Source: Priestia aryabhattai B8W22
GTDB taxonomy: Bacteria; Bacillota; Bacilli; Bacillales; Bacillaceae_H
NCBI RefSeq assembly: GCF_000956595.1
Contig: NZ_JYOO01000021.1
Location: 1-64,000 of the forward strand
DNA length: 64,000 nt
Direction of reading: 5' to 3'
Shown: one piece after another, positions 50,673 to 61,476 of the stretch
How positions within the stretch are numbered: position 1 is the stretch's first letter
Layout: each line of letters begins with the position of its first letter
Program-made: the position numbers and the translations under genes
Notes under the pieces: generated by a model
Seen by the model: only the letters and a program-made list of their open reading frames with translations
Told to the model about the DNA's origin: nothing
Database searches by the model: none

Positions 50673-51044
50673 ACTTAGCTTATTCATGGCCTTCGGAATG
50701 AAGTGATAGAATAAAAATTCACCTAAGAGAAGCAGCAAATAAATCATGATGAATTGAAAAACAATAAATACATGATGCGTATGTGTCCAAGCAAGCATAT
50801 GCATCGTAGAATAAGCCAATGCAGCAATTAACAGTAAAAAACATATTGCGTATAGAAGACGCTTACCCCAAGAAGTAGCTTTTATTTTCTTTTTAATAAG
50901 CCTGCGGTGCTGAATTCCCTGTAAGCATACGTAACTAATTAGCACAAATGTAAGCGTCTCTCGCCTTACGAAAAAAAGAACGAGTCCAATTCCTACAATC
51001 ATCCACGTTAGCTTGGCGTGATGCTTGTCTAGAAAGAAAAGCAT
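50667..51044 (-). CDS. Hypothetical membrane protein
   Basis: A 125-residue protein with about four helices and a basic central stretch (RRLIKKKIKATSWGKR). Start at MLFFLD after AAGGAGGAT. Family unknown. Confidence 0.6.
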   Translation of the reverse strand: MLFFLDKHHAKLTWMIVGIGLVLFFVRRETLTFVLISYVCLQGIQHRRLIKKKIKATSWGKRLLYAICFLLLIAALAYSTMHMLAWTHTHHVFIVFQFIMIYLLLLLGEFLFYHFIPKAMNKLSE

Positions 51045-51159
51045 AGGATCCTCCTTCGAAATTAACATGCTATTAGTTTAGCACATAAAGGAAATTATGG
51101 TAAAAAATGAATTTGTTAAACATTTCAGTATAGAAATGCAGGATAGACAACTATTCAAT

Positions 51160-51190
51160 AAAAAAAGAACCTTATTATCCAATAAGGTCC
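51160..51190 (-). terminator. Terminator of the sigma factor gene
   Basis: ACCTTATT pairs with AATAAGGT, followed on the minus strand by a T7 run. Confidence 0.8.
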
Positions 51191-51200
51191 TCTTTACTCA

Positions 51201-51851
51201 TTATGAAATAGCTTGTCTGCTTTCTACGTCGCGACCTAACTTTCTTTTGATACGCTGCAGCGCGTTGTCAATTGACTTGACGTGCGTATTTAATTCTTTC
51301 GAAATTTCAGCGTATGAATGGCCGTCCATATACAGCGTCAATGCTTTTCTTTCCAATTCACTAAGTGTTTCCGCAATTTTTAACTCGCGGTCTTCCACTT
51401 TTTCTTGATGAATCAGCACCGCTTCCGGATTAGCAATTTGATCGCCAGGAATCATATCCATCAGCGTATAGTTTGATTCTTCATCATACAGAGGCTTGTC
51501 CAATGAAATGTACGAATTTAACGGACCGTGCTTTTGACGAGTAGCCGTTTTAATCGCCGTAATGATTTGTCTTGTGATACATAACTCCGCAAACCCTTTA
51601 AAAGATGTTAGCTTGTCTTCGTTAAAGTCGCGAATTGCTTTGTACAGTCCAATCATTCCTTCTTGGACGATATCTTCTTTCTCAGCACCAATCAAAAAGT
51701 ATTTTCTTGCTTTTCCCCTTACAAGATTTTGATACTTGTTGATTAAATACTCTAATGATTTTTCGTCTCCACTATGAACCATTTCAACCAAAACATGATC
51801 TTCTAACATAGCATAATTTTGAACTTTTTCAATTACGATGCCTACGCTCAC
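51201..51851 (-). CDS. SigH-like RNA polymerase sigma factor (paralogue)
   Basis: A 216-residue sigma-30 (SigH) homologue. Region 2 (RGKARKYFLIGAEKEDIVQE, GMIGLYKAIRDFNEDKLTSF, ELCITRQIITAIKTATRQKH) and region 4 (YMDGHSYAEISKELNTHVKS, IDNALQRIKRKL) match B. subtilis SigH nearly throughout. The usual sigH neighbours (rpmG, secE, nusG and the rlmB/yacP side) are absent, so this is probably a paralogue. Start GTG after GGGGGGATATGA. Targets may overlap those of SigH at sporulation onset. Confidence 0.88.
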   Translation of the reverse strand: MSVGIVIEKVQNYAMLEDHVLVEMVHSGDEKSLEYLINKYQNLVRGKARKYFLIGAEKEDIVQEGMIGLYKAIRDFNEDKLTSFKGFAELCITRQIITAIKTATRQKHGPLNSYISLDKPLYDEESNYTLMDMIPGDQIANPEAVLIHQEKVEDRELKIAETLSELERKALTLYMDGHSYAEISKELNTHVKSIDNALQRIKRKLGRDVESRQAIS

Positions 51852-52236
51852 TCATATCCCCCCGTTACACTTAGTTGAGTTTTGATGTGTTCTAAACTGA
51901 TGCATGATCTACTTGTTACGACGCTACTGCAATACGGTCCAGAAACGTAAAAAGCGTACAGAGTAAACTGTCGCTTTCCTCTCTCACTTTATGCTCCCCT
52001 GCATCTTTCTATAATCTATTATAAAGAAGTATAACCGATAAAAATCAAAAAGGTTGTCGAAATATGAAAGTGTTTGCAAAAAAAATCAATTTTTATAGAA
52101 AATTCACACAAATCACTTTATTATTTCATATAGTGACAGCAATCTGTCAAAAAAGCAATAAAAAAATAATTCCATATGAAATAAACTTACTCAAGCAGAG
52201 TAAGTCGAAGTTGCAGATGATACTGCGCATATAGGA
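51852..52236. other. Intergenic region with dyads
   Basis: No gene seen. It contains TTATTTCATAT and ATATGAAATAA about 50 bases apart (52120-52184), a TGACAG...CTGTCA dyad between them and an ACTTACTC/GAGTAAGT hairpin (52187-52207). They may control the sigma gene. Confidence 0.5.
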
Positions 52237-52386
52237 TTAGTTGCCTTCCGGCTTATCAGCATTTTTTGTTCCCTTGCTTTTATAAGGCTTTGCATTTTTC
52301 TTCTTTTTTGCACTCGCCTGCCAGCGGTTCCACCCTTTTTTGCCGGTGCCTCGCCCCGTGCCGCCTTTACCTTTTGCTTTACTCAT
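52237..52386 (-). CDS. DUF3934 family small basic protein
   Basis: A 49-residue, very basic protein: MSKAKGKGGTGRGTGKKGWN followed by RWQASAKKKKNAKP and a polar tail, the DUF3934 pattern. Nucleic-acid binding is conceivable but unproven. The start was moved inward to the ATG after GGAGGAAT. Confidence 0.8.
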   Translation of the reverse strand: MSKAKGKGGTGRGTGKKGWNRWQASAKKKKNAKPYKSKGTKNADKPEGN

Positions 52387-52421
52387 ACGTATTCCTCCGT
52401 TACCTGCGTGTTTGCTACAAT

Positions 52422-52457
52422 AAAAAAAGACCCCGTCCAAAGTCGGAGTCTTTTTTG
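52422..52457 (-). terminator. Hairpin upstream of the DUF3934 gene, after the csp gene
   Basis: AAAGACCCCG pairs with CGGAGTCTTT; it serves the csp gene ending at 52470. Confidence 0.8.
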
Positions 52458-52469
52458 GATTGCATAAAA

Positions 52470-52670
52470 TTATGCTTTTACAACGTTAGCAGCTTGTGCA
52501 CCGCGTTGACCTTGCTCGATGTCGAAAGTCACTTTTTGACCTTCGTCTAAAGATTTGAATCCGTCGCCTTGAATTGCGCTGAAATGTACGAATACATCTT
52601 CTCCGCCTTCAATTTCGATGAAACCGAAACCTTTTTCTGCATTAAACCATTTTACTGTACCTTCAGTCAT
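52470..52670 (-). CDS. Cold-shock protein (CspA/CspD family)
   Basis: A 66-residue OB-fold RNA chaperone with RNP1 KGFGFIEI and RNP2 VFVHFSAI. It starts at MTEGTVKWF, the usual family start, with GGAGG upstream. Bacillaceae encode several near-identical paralogues, so B. subtilis CspB/C/D equivalence cannot be told here. Confidence 0.95.
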   Translation of the reverse strand: MTEGTVKWFNAEKGFGFIEIEGGEDVFVHFSAIQGDGFKSLDEGQKVTFDIEQGQRGAQAANVVKA

Positions 52671-52703
52671 ACTATTTCCTCCAGTGGTGGAATTACTCCA
52701 CAC

Positions 52704-53152
52704 ATATATTACTACCCTTGCTCAATCGTACTATTTCCAGATAAAAATTTCTAATGAAGAATATTTCTCTTCTTTCAATTTCATACCGAACAAAAATAAT
52801 TAACCTTAGTGTAACATATCAATTTAGAAATAGCAAGTTCCTGTTCTAAGACAGGCTTTATCCTAATTATGTATCTGTTAAAAACCTCTGTATAAGCTTT
52901 GAGGCTACCAGCATTTCTGGATTGTGATACGGCATAAAGTTTTTTCATTCAGCAATATGTATCATCTGCAAAAAAATAAATATTTCATATCCTGCTTTCT
53001 AAGAAACCATGACACTTATAAATGGACATGGACATTTTTTATTAATTTATTTTTCACTCTCTTTTCTCCCATGCAATAAAATAACCATTAATTACAAAAA
53101 AAGATAATAATAGTATATAATGATACGTGATTTATAGCTAAGGAGGAACAAC
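52704..53152. other. Intergenic region
   Basis: The csp leader and the promoter region of the next gene; AT-rich, no gene seen. The csp leader is long, as is common for cold-shock genes. Confidence 0.4.
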
Positions 53153-53827
53153 ATGATTCGTGAACGATCACTTTTGATAAAAGGACTCATCTTTTTACTA
53201 GCTGTTTTTATTTTAAACATCCCTTTCCCTAACTCAACGCCGTTCAGTCATTCTGTCTTTTCTTTTTTAGGTCTTCCCATCTATGGAAATGAAGAAACAA
53301 TGATGGGAATTCAATACGCTAGCAATGCGTGGGGAATTATACTTTTACTTGGTCTTTTTGCACTTTACAAAAGTTTAAATCGTCATCGTTTAAAACTAAC
53401 AATTTTAGCTGCGTTTATTGTCATATCAGGTCCTGGTCATATGGTTGAAGCGATGCAAAAGACCGTATTACCAGGTATGTATGCCATTTCTTACGATGCG
53501 GAAAACAGCAGCTGTACATTTGAGAGAAATAAAAAAGAAACCGTATTAACGGGCACCTGTGACCTTTCATTTGAAAATCACAGCTCAAAACCCATTACGT
53601 TTGAAGTAGCACTAGATGAGCGTTCCTATTTTAAAGAAGATACCCCTTTTTTACTGATGATGAATAAGCCTAGGCTTCATACTGTTACGTTGGAACCAAA
53701 GGCGTATCAAACTGTCGAAATCACTTCATCTGTCAAAGTAGCAGACTTTCCTTCTAAAATCTTTATGAGTGAAGTAAACGGCTTTCACGTAAACATTTAT
53801 CAACACGGAAAAAAGCGTTATTTATGA
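53153..53827 (+). CDS. Hypothetical membrane protein with an extracellular domain
   Basis: A 224-residue protein with three N-terminal helices (about 9-25, 62-77 and 82-100) and a C-terminal extracytoplasmic beta-rich domain with a Cys pair (SSCTFERN ... TGTCDLSF), possibly a disulphide. Site AAGGAGG. No family recognised. Confidence 0.65.
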   Translation: MIRERSLLIKGLIFLLAVFILNIPFPNSTPFSHSVFSFLGLPIYGNEETMMGIQYASNAWGIILLLGLFALYKSLNRHRLKLTILAAFIVISGPGHMVEAMQKTVLPGMYAISYDAENSSCTFERNKKETVLTGTCDLSFENHSSKPITFEVALDERSYFKEDTPFLLMMNKPRLHTVTLEPKAYQTVEITSSVKVADFPSKIFMSEVNGFHVNIYQHGKKRYL

Positions 53828-53833
53828 GCATTG

Positions 53834-53858
53834 AAAAAAGCCCTTATAGGGCTTTTTA
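53834..53858. terminator. Terminator hairpin
   Basis: AAAAAGCCCT pairs with AGGGCTTTTT between converging genes. Confidence 0.85.
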
Positions 53859-53868
53859 AATGAGTGAA

Positions 53869-53982
53869 TTACCAGCCAAAGCCTCCGCCGTAGCAGCTGC
53901 AGCCGATGATTACTAATAAAATAAATAATACAACTAATAAAGCAAAACCAGATCCATGACCATATCCAGCATTTCCAGACAT
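53869..53982 (-). CDS. YjcZ family sporulation micropeptide, second copy
   Basis: A 37-residue relative of the peptide at 8-115: the same hydrophobic core [20 protein letters not shown] with a GGFGW tail and a variant N terminus ([11 protein letters not shown]). Site GGAAGTG. Spore-formers often carry several copies. Confidence 0.85.
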   Translation of the reverse strand: MSGNAGYGHGSGFALLVVLFILLVIIGCSCYGGGFGW

Positions 53983-54268
53983 ACAAACACTTCCTTTTCT
54001 TTAGTTACTCTTCCCTCAAGAAAAATGCTGTTTGCATTTCGCTTGAGTTGGATTATCTTATGCCTGAACACGCCGATTTGACTCAGGTTTTTTCTTTTTT
54101 CTTTTTCCTTCTTGCCATGCACTTCATTAATAAAAGAAGAAAATAGCCTAAGAAAAGCGCTGGCTTCGCCTCTTATTCTCTGCCCAAAAGAGATTGAGAC
54201 ATAACGAAATCAATTCAATTTAAAGAGGAATAAATGGGATAAATGAGCTTAACTGCTTTTTACACCGC
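53983..54268. other. Intergenic region
   Basis: No gene seen between the yjcZ-like gene and the GC-rich repeat. Confidence 0.4.
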
Positions 54269-54397
54269 TGTTAATTTCCGTGCAAGACTTCGCTTTCCGC
54301 GGGCGGCCGGTGAGCCTCCTCGTCGCTGACGCTCCTGTAGGGTCTCACCTAATCCGCTTTTCCCGCGGGAGTCTTCGCCTTGCCCTCCAATCAACAG
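54269..54397. repeat. GC-rich intergenic repeat element with nested inverted repeats
   Basis: A block much richer in GC than its surroundings with nested complementary arms: CTGTT/AACAG at the ends, AGACT/AGTCT, CCGCGGG (54298) with CCCGCGG (54362), and GGTGAG/CTCACC inside. The motif CCTCGTCGCTGACGCTCC resembles a noncoding repeat I remember from other Bacillaceae intergenic regions. No ORF. Confidence 0.7.
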
Positions 54398-54441
54398 CTA
54401 GAAGTAATTACATATAGTAAACCTACGTTCACCATAGTAAT

Positions 54442-54480
54442 AAAAAAATCCGAACGAATTCCATTCATCGTTCGGATCTT
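54442..54480 (-). terminator. Terminator of the permease gene
   Basis: ATCCGAACGA pairs with TCGTTCGGAT, T run on the minus strand. Confidence 0.85.
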
Positions 54481-54530
54481 GGATCTTCCTTTCAAACCAA
54501 AATAATTTTCAGCCTCTCTTACAAAACCAT

Positions 54531-55919
54531 TTATTTCACTAGCTTACGTCTTTCAGAAGATAGCATTTCCGCGCGTTTACCGATACCTAGTACATAATAG
54601 CTCAGCACGACAATAGCTAAAAATATAATCCCGACAATCAGCGATATGCGCGTTTCATCATTAAACCACATGCCTACAAGCACCATAAATAAAAACGCGA
54701 TGGTTACGTAGTTCGTCACAGGAGCAAAAGGCATTTTAAATGGATGTTGGTCCATCGCCGCTCCTTTTGCTTTTCGAAAACGAATTTGACTGATAAGAAT
54801 CACAAACCACGGAATCATACCTGGAAGCACGCTCGCACTGTACACGTACACAAAAACGTTTGGCGGTGCAATATAATTTAAGACAACGCCCGCCGCTAAA
54901 CCAATCATCACCGCAACGGTACTATAAATAGGCACACCGTTTCGAGAAACCTTTGTAAAAAAGGCCGGAGCCTGACCGTTTACACCTAGCGTGTAAAGCA
55001 TACGTCCTGCACTGAAAATTCCGCTGTTGCACCCAGACATGGCCGCTGTGATGACAACAAAGTTAATAATGCCCGCCGCTGCTGTAATTCCTACTTTAGC
55101 AAACGTAGAAACAAACGGACTGCCGAGTGAATCCAGCTCGTTCCACGGATACACCGTTACAATCACAAAGATGGCGCCGATATAAAAAATTAAAATACGC
55201 CAAATTAAGCTTTGAATTGCACTTGTTAACGTTTTTTTAGGATCTTTTGCTTCTCCTGCTGTAATTCCAATAAGCTCTACTCCTTGATAGGCAGCAATAA
55301 CAAGCGACAGCGCAAAGAAAAAGCCTGACCATCCGCCTGTAAAGAAACCGCCGTTTGCCCACAAATTCGACAGGCCAAGCGCTTCGCCGCCGTTTCCAAG
55401 ACCGAAGAAAATAAGGCCAAGACCGGCAACAATCATGAGAACAATCGTAACAACTTTAATCATTGCAAACCAAAATTCAAACTCTCCAAACGATTTCACC
55501 GAGATTAAATTGGCCCCACCGAGAATGACCATGGCGACAATTCCCGGAACCCACGCCGGTAAATGCGGGAACCAGTACTGCATATAAGCTCCGACTGCAA
55601 TAATCTCTGCCATGCCGACAATCACCCATTGAAACCAGTTGCTCCAAGCCGTGATATAACCCGCTACCGGATGAATATATTTATGACCGAATGTCGCAAA
55701 CGAACCCGTACTGGGCTCTAAATAAAGCATCTCACCCATTGCACGCATAATAAAGAAAATAAAAACGCCGCAAATAGCATACGCAAGCAGGACGGATGGC
55801 CCCGTCCATTTAATGGTGCTTGCTGAGCCCATGAATAACCCTACCCCAATCGTTCCTCCAAGAGCAATCATTTGGATATGACGAGATTCAAGCCCTCTTT
55901 TTAACTCTTTGTTTGCCAA
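54531..55919 (-). CDS. APC family amino acid permease
   Basis: A 462-residue, 12-helix permease. It begins [20 protein letters not shown], then IGVGLFMGS, the helix 1 substrate motif, and [19 protein letters not shown]. It belongs to the GABA/proline/aromatic amino acid transporter group of the APC superfamily. TTG start after GGGGGAAGT. It lies 40 bases after another permease of the same family. Together they face the proline catabolic genes, so proline or GABA is plausible. Confidence 0.9.
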   Translation of the reverse strand: MANKELKRGLESRHIQMIALGGTIGVGLFMGSASTIKWTGPSVLLAYAICGVFIFFIMRAMGEMLYLEPSTGSFATFGHKYIHPVAGYITAWSNWFQWVIVGMAEIIAVGAYMQYWFPHLPAWVPGIVAMVILGGANLISVKSFGEFEFWFAMIKVVTIVLMIVAGLGLIFFGLGNGGEALGLSNLWANGGFFTGGWSGFFFALSLVIAAYQGVELIGITAGEAKDPKKTLTSAIQSLIWRILIFYIGAIFVIVTVYPWNELDSLGSPFVSTFAKVGITAAAGIINFVVITAAMSGCNSGIFSAGRMLYTLGVNGQAPAFFTKVSRNGVPIYSTVAVMIGLAAGVVLNYIAPPNVFVYVYSASVLPGMIPWFVILISQIRFRKAKGAAMDQHPFKMPFAPVTNYVTIAFLFMVLVGMWFNDETRISLIVGIIFLAIVVLSYYVLGIGKRAEMLSSERRKLVK

Positions 55920-55959
55920 TTTACTTCCCCCTAGCCCCTCGTGATGATTTTTTCTTCTA

Positions 55960-57354
55960 TTAAGAAATTCTTTTATTCCCCTGTCCAGATAGAGAACTAT
56001 CAGCTTTTTTCTTTTTCATAAAGAAGTACGAACATACCACAAATACAGCAATCAGCAGCGTGAGATAAAACTGAGTGCGAAGTGAATCAATAAATGCCAT
56101 CGCAATAAAGATACTTGTGATTGCCGCAATCGTTCCATACGTTAAATAAGGAAACAGCCACATTCTGATTTTTAATGCTTCTGGCTTTTCTTTTTCGTAT
56201 TTCTTTCTCATGCGAAGCTGTGAAAAAGCAATAACAAGGTACACAAGAAGCGCTACGCCTCCCGATGCGTTTACTAAAAACAAAAAGATTTTATCAGGTG
56301 AAAGATAGTTAAAACCAACGCTGATGTAAGAAATCACGGTACATCCTACAATGGCATTAAACGGAATGCCTTTTTTATTCACTTTCAAAAACATGCGCGG
56401 CGCGTCTCCTTTTTGCGCCATTGAGTACAGCATACGAGAACTCGTGTATAGACCTGAATTTAAGCAGGACAAAACAGCAGTCAGTACGATAAAGTTCATA
56501 ATTTGAGCCGCTGCCGGAACGTTTACCAGCTCTAATATCGAAACAAACGGACTTTTCATCAAGCTTGAAGAATCCCACGGAAGAATAGTCACTAAGATTA
56601 AAATGGACCCAAGATAAAAAATTAAAATACGATAAATAACGGTATTTGTTGCGATGGTGATCGCTCGCTCAGGCTGAGCCGATTCTCCAGCCGCTGTTGC
56701 GACAATTTCTGTTCCCATAAAAGAAAACATGACAATCGCCACTCCTAAAAAGACGGAGCTGATTCCATTTGGAAGAAATCCTCCTCTATGAAGAAGGTTC
56801 GACGCTCCTGGAGACTCTACTCCCGGTATTAAACCGAGGATGATCGCTCCTCCTAAAAGTAAAAACAGCACTAAACTAACTACTTTAATAAGCGAAAACC
56901 AGTATTCAAATTCACCAAATGATTTAACAGAGTATAAGTTCGTTAACGTTAGTAAAAACGTCAGGATCAGACTCACGCCCCAAGACGGTAAAGACGGAAA
57001 CCAATATTGAATAATCGTTGAACCCGCAATCGCTTCAACTGCAATAACAATTACCCAGAAAAACCAGTACAGCCAGCCGATTGTGTAGCCGGCCCACGGC
57101 CCAAGCGCTTCTCTGGCATATGTGGCGAACGAGCCGCTTGAAGGATTAGCCGTAGACATTTCCCCCAGCATTCGCATAACTAAAATCACCAGCAAACCGG
57201 CAAACGCGTACGAAAAAATGGAACCAGGACCCGCTGCGTTAATGAGCGATCCACTTCCAATGAACAAACCGGCACCAATGATTCCCCCTAAAGAAATCAT
57301 GGTTATGTGTCGAATTTTTAATTCTTTTTTTAACTCAGGCGGTTGATGACTCAT
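55960..57354 (-). CDS. APC family amino acid permease
   Basis: A 464-residue, 12-helix permease related to its downstream neighbour ([60 protein letters not shown]). It starts at MSHQPPEL after AAGGAGGAT. Probably one transcript with 54531-55919. Confidence 0.9.
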   Translation of the reverse strand: MSHQPPELKKELKIRHITMISLGGIIGAGLFIGSGSLINAAGPGSIFSYAFAGLLVILVMRMLGEMSTANPSSGSFATYAREALGPWAGYTIGWLYWFFWVIVIAVEAIAGSTIIQYWFPSLPSWGVSLILTFLLTLTNLYSVKSFGEFEYWFSLIKVVSLVLFLLLGGAIILGLIPGVESPGASNLLHRGGFLPNGISSVFLGVAIVMFSFMGTEIVATAAGESAQPERAITIATNTVIYRILIFYLGSILILVTILPWDSSSLMKSPFVSILELVNVPAAAQIMNFIVLTAVLSCLNSGLYTSSRMLYSMAQKGDAPRMFLKVNKKGIPFNAIVGCTVISYISVGFNYLSPDKIFLFLVNASGGVALLVYLVIAFSQLRMRKKYEKEKPEALKIRMWLFPYLTYGTIAAITSIFIAMAFIDSLRTQFYLTLLIAVFVVCSYFFMKKKKADSSLSGQGNKRIS

Positions 57355-57887
57355 GTTAAAATCCTCCTTATAGGAACCGTCATTTAAAGAATTACACGTT
57401 CTCCGCATCGCGCGTTAAATATGTAAGCCCTTACAACAATGTGGACAAATAACTGCTGTTTTTCTACCCTCCCTCCATCTGTACATTCAAATGAAGCCTT
57501 CACTTGACGAAAAAGATAGCTTCATTCGACAAAAATTACTTTTCGAATTATATGATAATTTATATTGAACAACTTTGTCTATTGTTTTTTTGAAAGGAAA
57601 ATCATTTTAATTTACTAACGATAAACTCTTTCTTTTATCGTAATTCTTCACTTCAAAACATCTTTTCTTATACTTTACCGACATCCCTTTCTTTGCGTTT
57701 TGTTCAAATTCACTATAAAAACCATAGATTCATTGGATGTTTAAACAAAAGTGTTTATTTTTAAATTTTTTTGAACATTTTTGTTAAAAAACTATGTACA
57801 AAACTAGAATAAGGTGATTATAATACAGGTATAGGGTGTTGGAATATTAATTATGTTTAAAATTTTCTAAAAAAAGGGGTAATGAAA
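57355..57887. other. Divergent control region of permeases and proline genes
   Basis: No gene. AT-rich; a TATAAT at 57819-57824 preceded by TGTACA at 57795-57800 could be the proline operon promoter. No activator site was recognised with confidence. Confidence 0.4.
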
Positions 57888-59456
57888 ATGAACACAATGA
57901 ATATCAACGAAATCAAACAATACAAACACGAGCCTTTCACAGACTTTACGACTGCACAAAACAAAGATGCGTTTGAATCTGCATTAGAACTTGTACAATC
58001 AGAGCTTGGAAAGGACTATCCTCTTGTAATTGGCGGAGAATTAATTACAACAGAAGATCAAATTCAGTCAATTAACCCAGCAAATAAAGCAGAAGTTATC
58101 GGTCGCGTGTCAAAAGCAGATCAAGACTTAGCAGAAAAAGCAATGCAAGCGGCACTTTCTACGTTTAATACATGGAAAAAAGAAGCACCCGAAGCAAGAG
58201 CAGATATCCTTTTCCGCGCAGCAGACATTATTCGAAGCCGCAAACATGAATTTTCAGCTTATCTTGTAAAAGAGGCAGGAAAACCGTGGAAAGAAGCGGA
58301 TGCTGATACAGCAGAAGCAATCGACTTCCTTGAATACTACGCTCGTCAAATGGTACAGCTAAAAGACGGCGCGCCTGTTGAAAGCCGCGAAGGTGAAGAA
58401 AATAAATTTAATTACATTCCGCTTGGTGTCGGCGTTATTATCTCACCATTTAACTTCCCGCTAGCGATTATGGCTGGAACAGCTGCAGCAGCGATCGTAG
58501 CAGGAAATACAGTTTTATTAAAACCAGCTAACAACACACCGGTAATCGCAGCAAAATTTGTAGAAGTAATGAAAGAAGCTGGCCTTCCAGACGGCGTATT
58601 AAACTACGTACCGGGAAGCGGAAGCGAAATTGGCGACTATTTAGTAGATCATCCAAAAACACGCTTCGTTTCGTTTACAGGTTCTCGTGAAGTAGGCTGC
58701 CGCATCTATGAACGAGCAGCAAAAGTACAGCCTGGTCAAATCTGGCTAAAACGCGTTATTGCTGAAATGGGCGGCAAAGACACAGTCGTTGTAGATAAAG
58801 ATACTGATTTAGATTTAGCTGCTTCTTCTATCGTGTATTCAGCATTTGGCTTCTCTGGACAAAAGTGTTCAGCAGGCTCTCGTGCAGTTGTTCACCAAGA
58901 CGTATACGATATCGTTCTTGAAAAAGCAGTTGCGCTCACAAAAACATTAACAATGGGAAGTCCTGAAGATGTGAACACGTATATGGGACCTGTTATTGAT
59001 CAGGCTTCTTTCAACAAAATTACAAAGTACATTGAAATCGGTAAAGAAGAAGGTCGTTTAATGACGGGCGGAGAAGCAGATGATTCAAAAGGCTACTTCA
59101 TTCAGCCTACGATCATTGCAGATGTAGATGAAAAAGCACGTTTAATGCAAGAAGAAATCTTCGGCCCAGTCGTAGCATTCTGCAAAGCGCGCGACTTCGA
59201 TCATATGATGGAAATTGCTAATAATACAGACTACGGTTTAACAGGTGCCCTTCTTTCAAATACGCCTGAACACATTGAGCGTGCAAAAGAAGAGTTCCAC
59301 GTCGGAAACCTTTACTTTAACCGCGGTTGTACAGGTGCCATCGTTGGGTACCAGCCGTTTGGCGGATTTAATATGTCAGGAACAGATTCAAAAGCTGGAG
59401 GTCCTGATTACTTGATTCTGCACTTACAAGCAAAAACAACAAGCACAACGCTTTAA
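57888..59456 (+). CDS. putC: 1-pyrroline-5-carboxylate dehydrogenase
   Basis: A 522-residue NAD-dependent aldehyde dehydrogenase that oxidises glutamate semialdehyde to glutamate, the second step of proline degradation. Seen: [15 protein letters not shown] at the N terminus as in RocA/PutC, cofactor motif FTGSREVG, general base Glu in AEMGGKD and nucleophile Cys in [10 protein letters not shown]. The ATG at 57888 suits the AAGGGG site better than that at 57882. Followed by proline dehydrogenase. Confidence 0.95.
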   Translation: MNTMNINEIKQYKHEPFTDFTTAQNKDAFESALELVQSELGKDYPLVIGGELITTEDQIQSINPANKAEVIGRVSKADQDLAEKAMQAALSTFNTWKKEAPEARADILFRAADIIRSRKHEFSAYLVKEAGKPWKEADADTAEAIDFLEYYARQMVQLKDGAPVESREGEENKFNYIPLGVGVIISPFNFPLAIMAGTAAAAIVAGNTVLLKPANNTPVIAAKFVEVMKEAGLPDGVLNYVPGSGSEIGDYLVDHPKTRFVSFTGSREVGCRIYERAAKVQPGQIWLKRVIAEMGGKDTVVVDKDTDLDLAASSIVYSAFGFSGQKCSAGSRAVVHQDVYDIVLEKAVALTKTLTMGSPEDVNTYMGPVIDQASFNKITKYIEIGKEEGRLMTGGEADDSKGYFIQPTIIADVDEKARLMQEEIFGPVVAFCKARDFDHMMEIANNTDYGLTGALLSNTPEHIERAKEEFHVGNLYFNRGCTGAIVGYQPFGGFNMSGTDSKAGGPDYLILHLQAKTTSTTL

Positions 59457-59461
59457 TACTC

Positions 59462-59487
59462 AGTAGAGCAGCCCTAGGCTGCTCTAT
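59462..59487 (+). terminator. Hairpin between putC and putB
   Basis: AGTAGAGCAGCC and GGCTGCTCTA form a stem with a weak T tract. It may attenuate or process the transcript rather than end it. Confidence 0.55.
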
Positions 59488-59528
59488 CTTAAAACAACAA
59501 GGGATTTTTTCTATAGGGGGAGATATTT

Positions 59529-60443
59529 ATGTTAGCAGAGGTATCTAAAAATGTGTTTCTTCACGCTTCCCAAAATAAAGTGCTAAACAAAGCGGCGAAA
59601 AAATGGGGTCTTCGCTTTGGTGCAGCTCAAGTGGTAGCTGGCGACACGATTGAACATGCGATTAAAAAAGTACGGGAACTGAATGAAAAAGGACTTGTTT
59701 GCACGCTTGATCATTTAGGAGAATTTGTTTCAAGCAGAGAAGAAGCTATCGAAGCGACTCAATATAACGTCAGAACGCTAGAAGCTATGGGGCAAGCCGG
59801 CGTAACATGCAACTTATCTGTCAAAATGACGCAGCTTGGTTTGGATATCGACCGCAATTTTTGCGTTGAGAATATGCGCCGCATTGTTGAAACGGCGAAA
59901 AAATACGATAACTTTGTCCGAATCGACATGGAAGACTACGCCCACTGTCAAATGACGCTAGATATTTTACGAGAGCTTCGTGAGACGTATGATAATGTCG
60001 GAACAGTTATTCAAGCTTACCTGTTCCGCGCTGAACAAGACGTAAAAGAGTTAAAAGGGGTTCCTCTTCGATTAGTAAAAGGCGCGTATCAAGAATCACC
60101 AACCGTGGCATTTCAAGATAAAGCCCAAATTGATGAAAACTATATGCGCATTATCGAAGAACATCTGCTCAGCGGAACATACACGGCGATTGCATCTCAC
60201 GACCATAATATTATTGCAAAAGTAAAAGAGTTCGCTCACAAAAACAACATTCCGCGCACGCAGTTTGAATTTCAAATGCTGTATGGATTCCGAACAGATA
60301 TGCAGCTTAGCCTTGCAAAAGAAGGCTATACAATGCGCGTATACGTTCCATTTGGCAACGACTGGTTTGGTTACTTCATGCGCCGCTTAGCGGAAAGACC
60401 GCAAAACGTCGCATTTGCTTTAAAAGGATTCTTTTCTAAATAA
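59529..60443 (+). CDS. putB: Proline dehydrogenase
   Basis: A 304-residue FAD-dependent proline dehydrogenase (first step of proline degradation). TIM-barrel motifs: VCTLDHLGEFVSSREEA, NLSVKMTQLGLDID, FVRIDMEDYA, VIQAYLFRAEQDV, LVKGAYQESP and FQMLYGFR; the C-terminal RVYVPFGNDWFGYFMRRLAE binds substrate. Site GGGGGAGAT. Confidence 0.95.
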   Translation: MLAEVSKNVFLHASQNKVLNKAAKKWGLRFGAAQVVAGDTIEHAIKKVRELNEKGLVCTLDHLGEFVSSREEAIEATQYNVRTLEAMGQAGVTCNLSVKMTQLGLDIDRNFCVENMRRIVETAKKYDNFVRIDMEDYAHCQMTLDILRELRETYDNVGTVIQAYLFRAEQDVKELKGVPLRLVKGAYQESPTVAFQDKAQIDENYMRIIEEHLLSGTYTAIASHDHNIIAKVKEFAHKNNIPRTQFEFQMLYGFRTDMQLSLAKEGYTMRVYVPFGNDWFGYFMRRLAERPQNVAFALKGFFSK

Positions 60444-60490
60444 GCAATCATTTAGTAAGATCCACAATGAAAACGCTATCATTTCTTTGT

Positions 60491-60524
60491 TCCCTTTGCA
60501 GAAGCATCCGCAAAGGGGTTTTTT
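60491..60524 (+). terminator. Terminator of the proline operon
   Basis: CCCTTTGC pairs with GCAAAGGG, then TTTTTT. Confidence 0.85.
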
Positions 60525-60616
60525 ATACGATTTCTCTTCCCTTTTCGTGTGTATTACGCTAAAATATAAATACGAACAAACGTTCTTTTTTATTCCAAAC
60601 AAAAAGGAGAGTACAT

Positions 60617-61420
60617 ATGAATCCTCTATCAAAATTAGAACTGCCTCCTAAGCTAGAACCTTACCGAAAAGAAATCGAACAAACATGTAAGCCTTATATC
60701 CACCTCCATACGGTCATGAACAGTCCAAAATTATATGAAAGCAAGTTCGGCGGCAACCCTTATCTTCCTCTAGAAGCAAGTCATCCTCTAGACTCCGAGG
60801 GCAAGCCGATGCTGCTGATGGCACAAATCAATTTTTCTGAAGTTCCTTCCTATGAAAATATGCCCTCTCAAGGCATGCTTCAATTTTTCATTTGCGGAGC
60901 TGATAACAAAAACACTGGTGATGTGTATGGTCTGGATTTTGACCACCCTACGACTCAAAAAGACTTTCGCGTCGTTTTTTATGAAGATGTAACAACCGAC
61001 GAAAACAAATTAACAACGGATTTTACGTATCTTGAAGACATTGACCGAGATATGTTCCCTATTCCTCAAGAAGTAGGCTTACAGTTTGAAATAAGAATCG
61101 AACCTGTTTCCCCTACTGACTATCGCTATAACGCTGTAGAACCAGGTTTTTTTGACGATGAAGAAATGGAAGAAATCTACTGGGATGAAGTTACGGGTGA
61201 GTATCACAAAATGGGCGGATACGCTTTTTTCACTCAAAGCGATCCCCGAGACTACGATGAAGCGCTGCGGGCATACAACATTCTGCTTCTTCAATTTGCC
61301 ATGGACGACGACGCTGATATTATGTTTGGTGATGCAGGAGTGGCCAATTTCTTTATTAAAGAACAAGACCTTCGCAACCGTAACTTTAAAGATGTTTTGT
61401 ACAACTGGGACTGCTGTTAA
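60617..61420 (+). CDS. ywqG: YwqG/DUF1963 family protein
   Basis: A 267-residue soluble acidic protein of the YwqG family. Seen: SKFGGNPYLPL, PMLLMAQINFSEVP and MLQFFICGAD in the N-terminal half, GGYAFFTQSDPR and LLLQFAMDDD near the C terminus, as in B. subtilis YwqG. Function unknown. Site AAGGAGAG. Terminator follows. Confidence 0.88.
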   Translation: MNPLSKLELPPKLEPYRKEIEQTCKPYIHLHTVMNSPKLYESKFGGNPYLPLEASHPLDSEGKPMLLMAQINFSEVPSYENMPSQGMLQFFICGADNKNTGDVYGLDFDHPTTQKDFRVVFYEDVTTDENKLTTDFTYLEDIDRDMFPIPQEVGLQFEIRIEPVSPTDYRYNAVEPGFFDDEEMEEIYWDEVTGEYHKMGGYAFFTQSDPRDYDEALRAYNILLLQFAMDDDADIMFGDAGVANFFIKEQDLRNRNFKDVLYNWDCC

Positions 61421-61460
61421 AAAACACCCTCTTAGAAAAGTATCTAAGAGGGCCTTTTTT
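61421..61460. terminator. Bidirectional terminator
   Basis: ACCCTCTTAGA pairs with TCTAAGAGGG, then T's. Confidence 0.85.
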
Positions 61461-61476
61461 ATATGGCTTTTACTAC

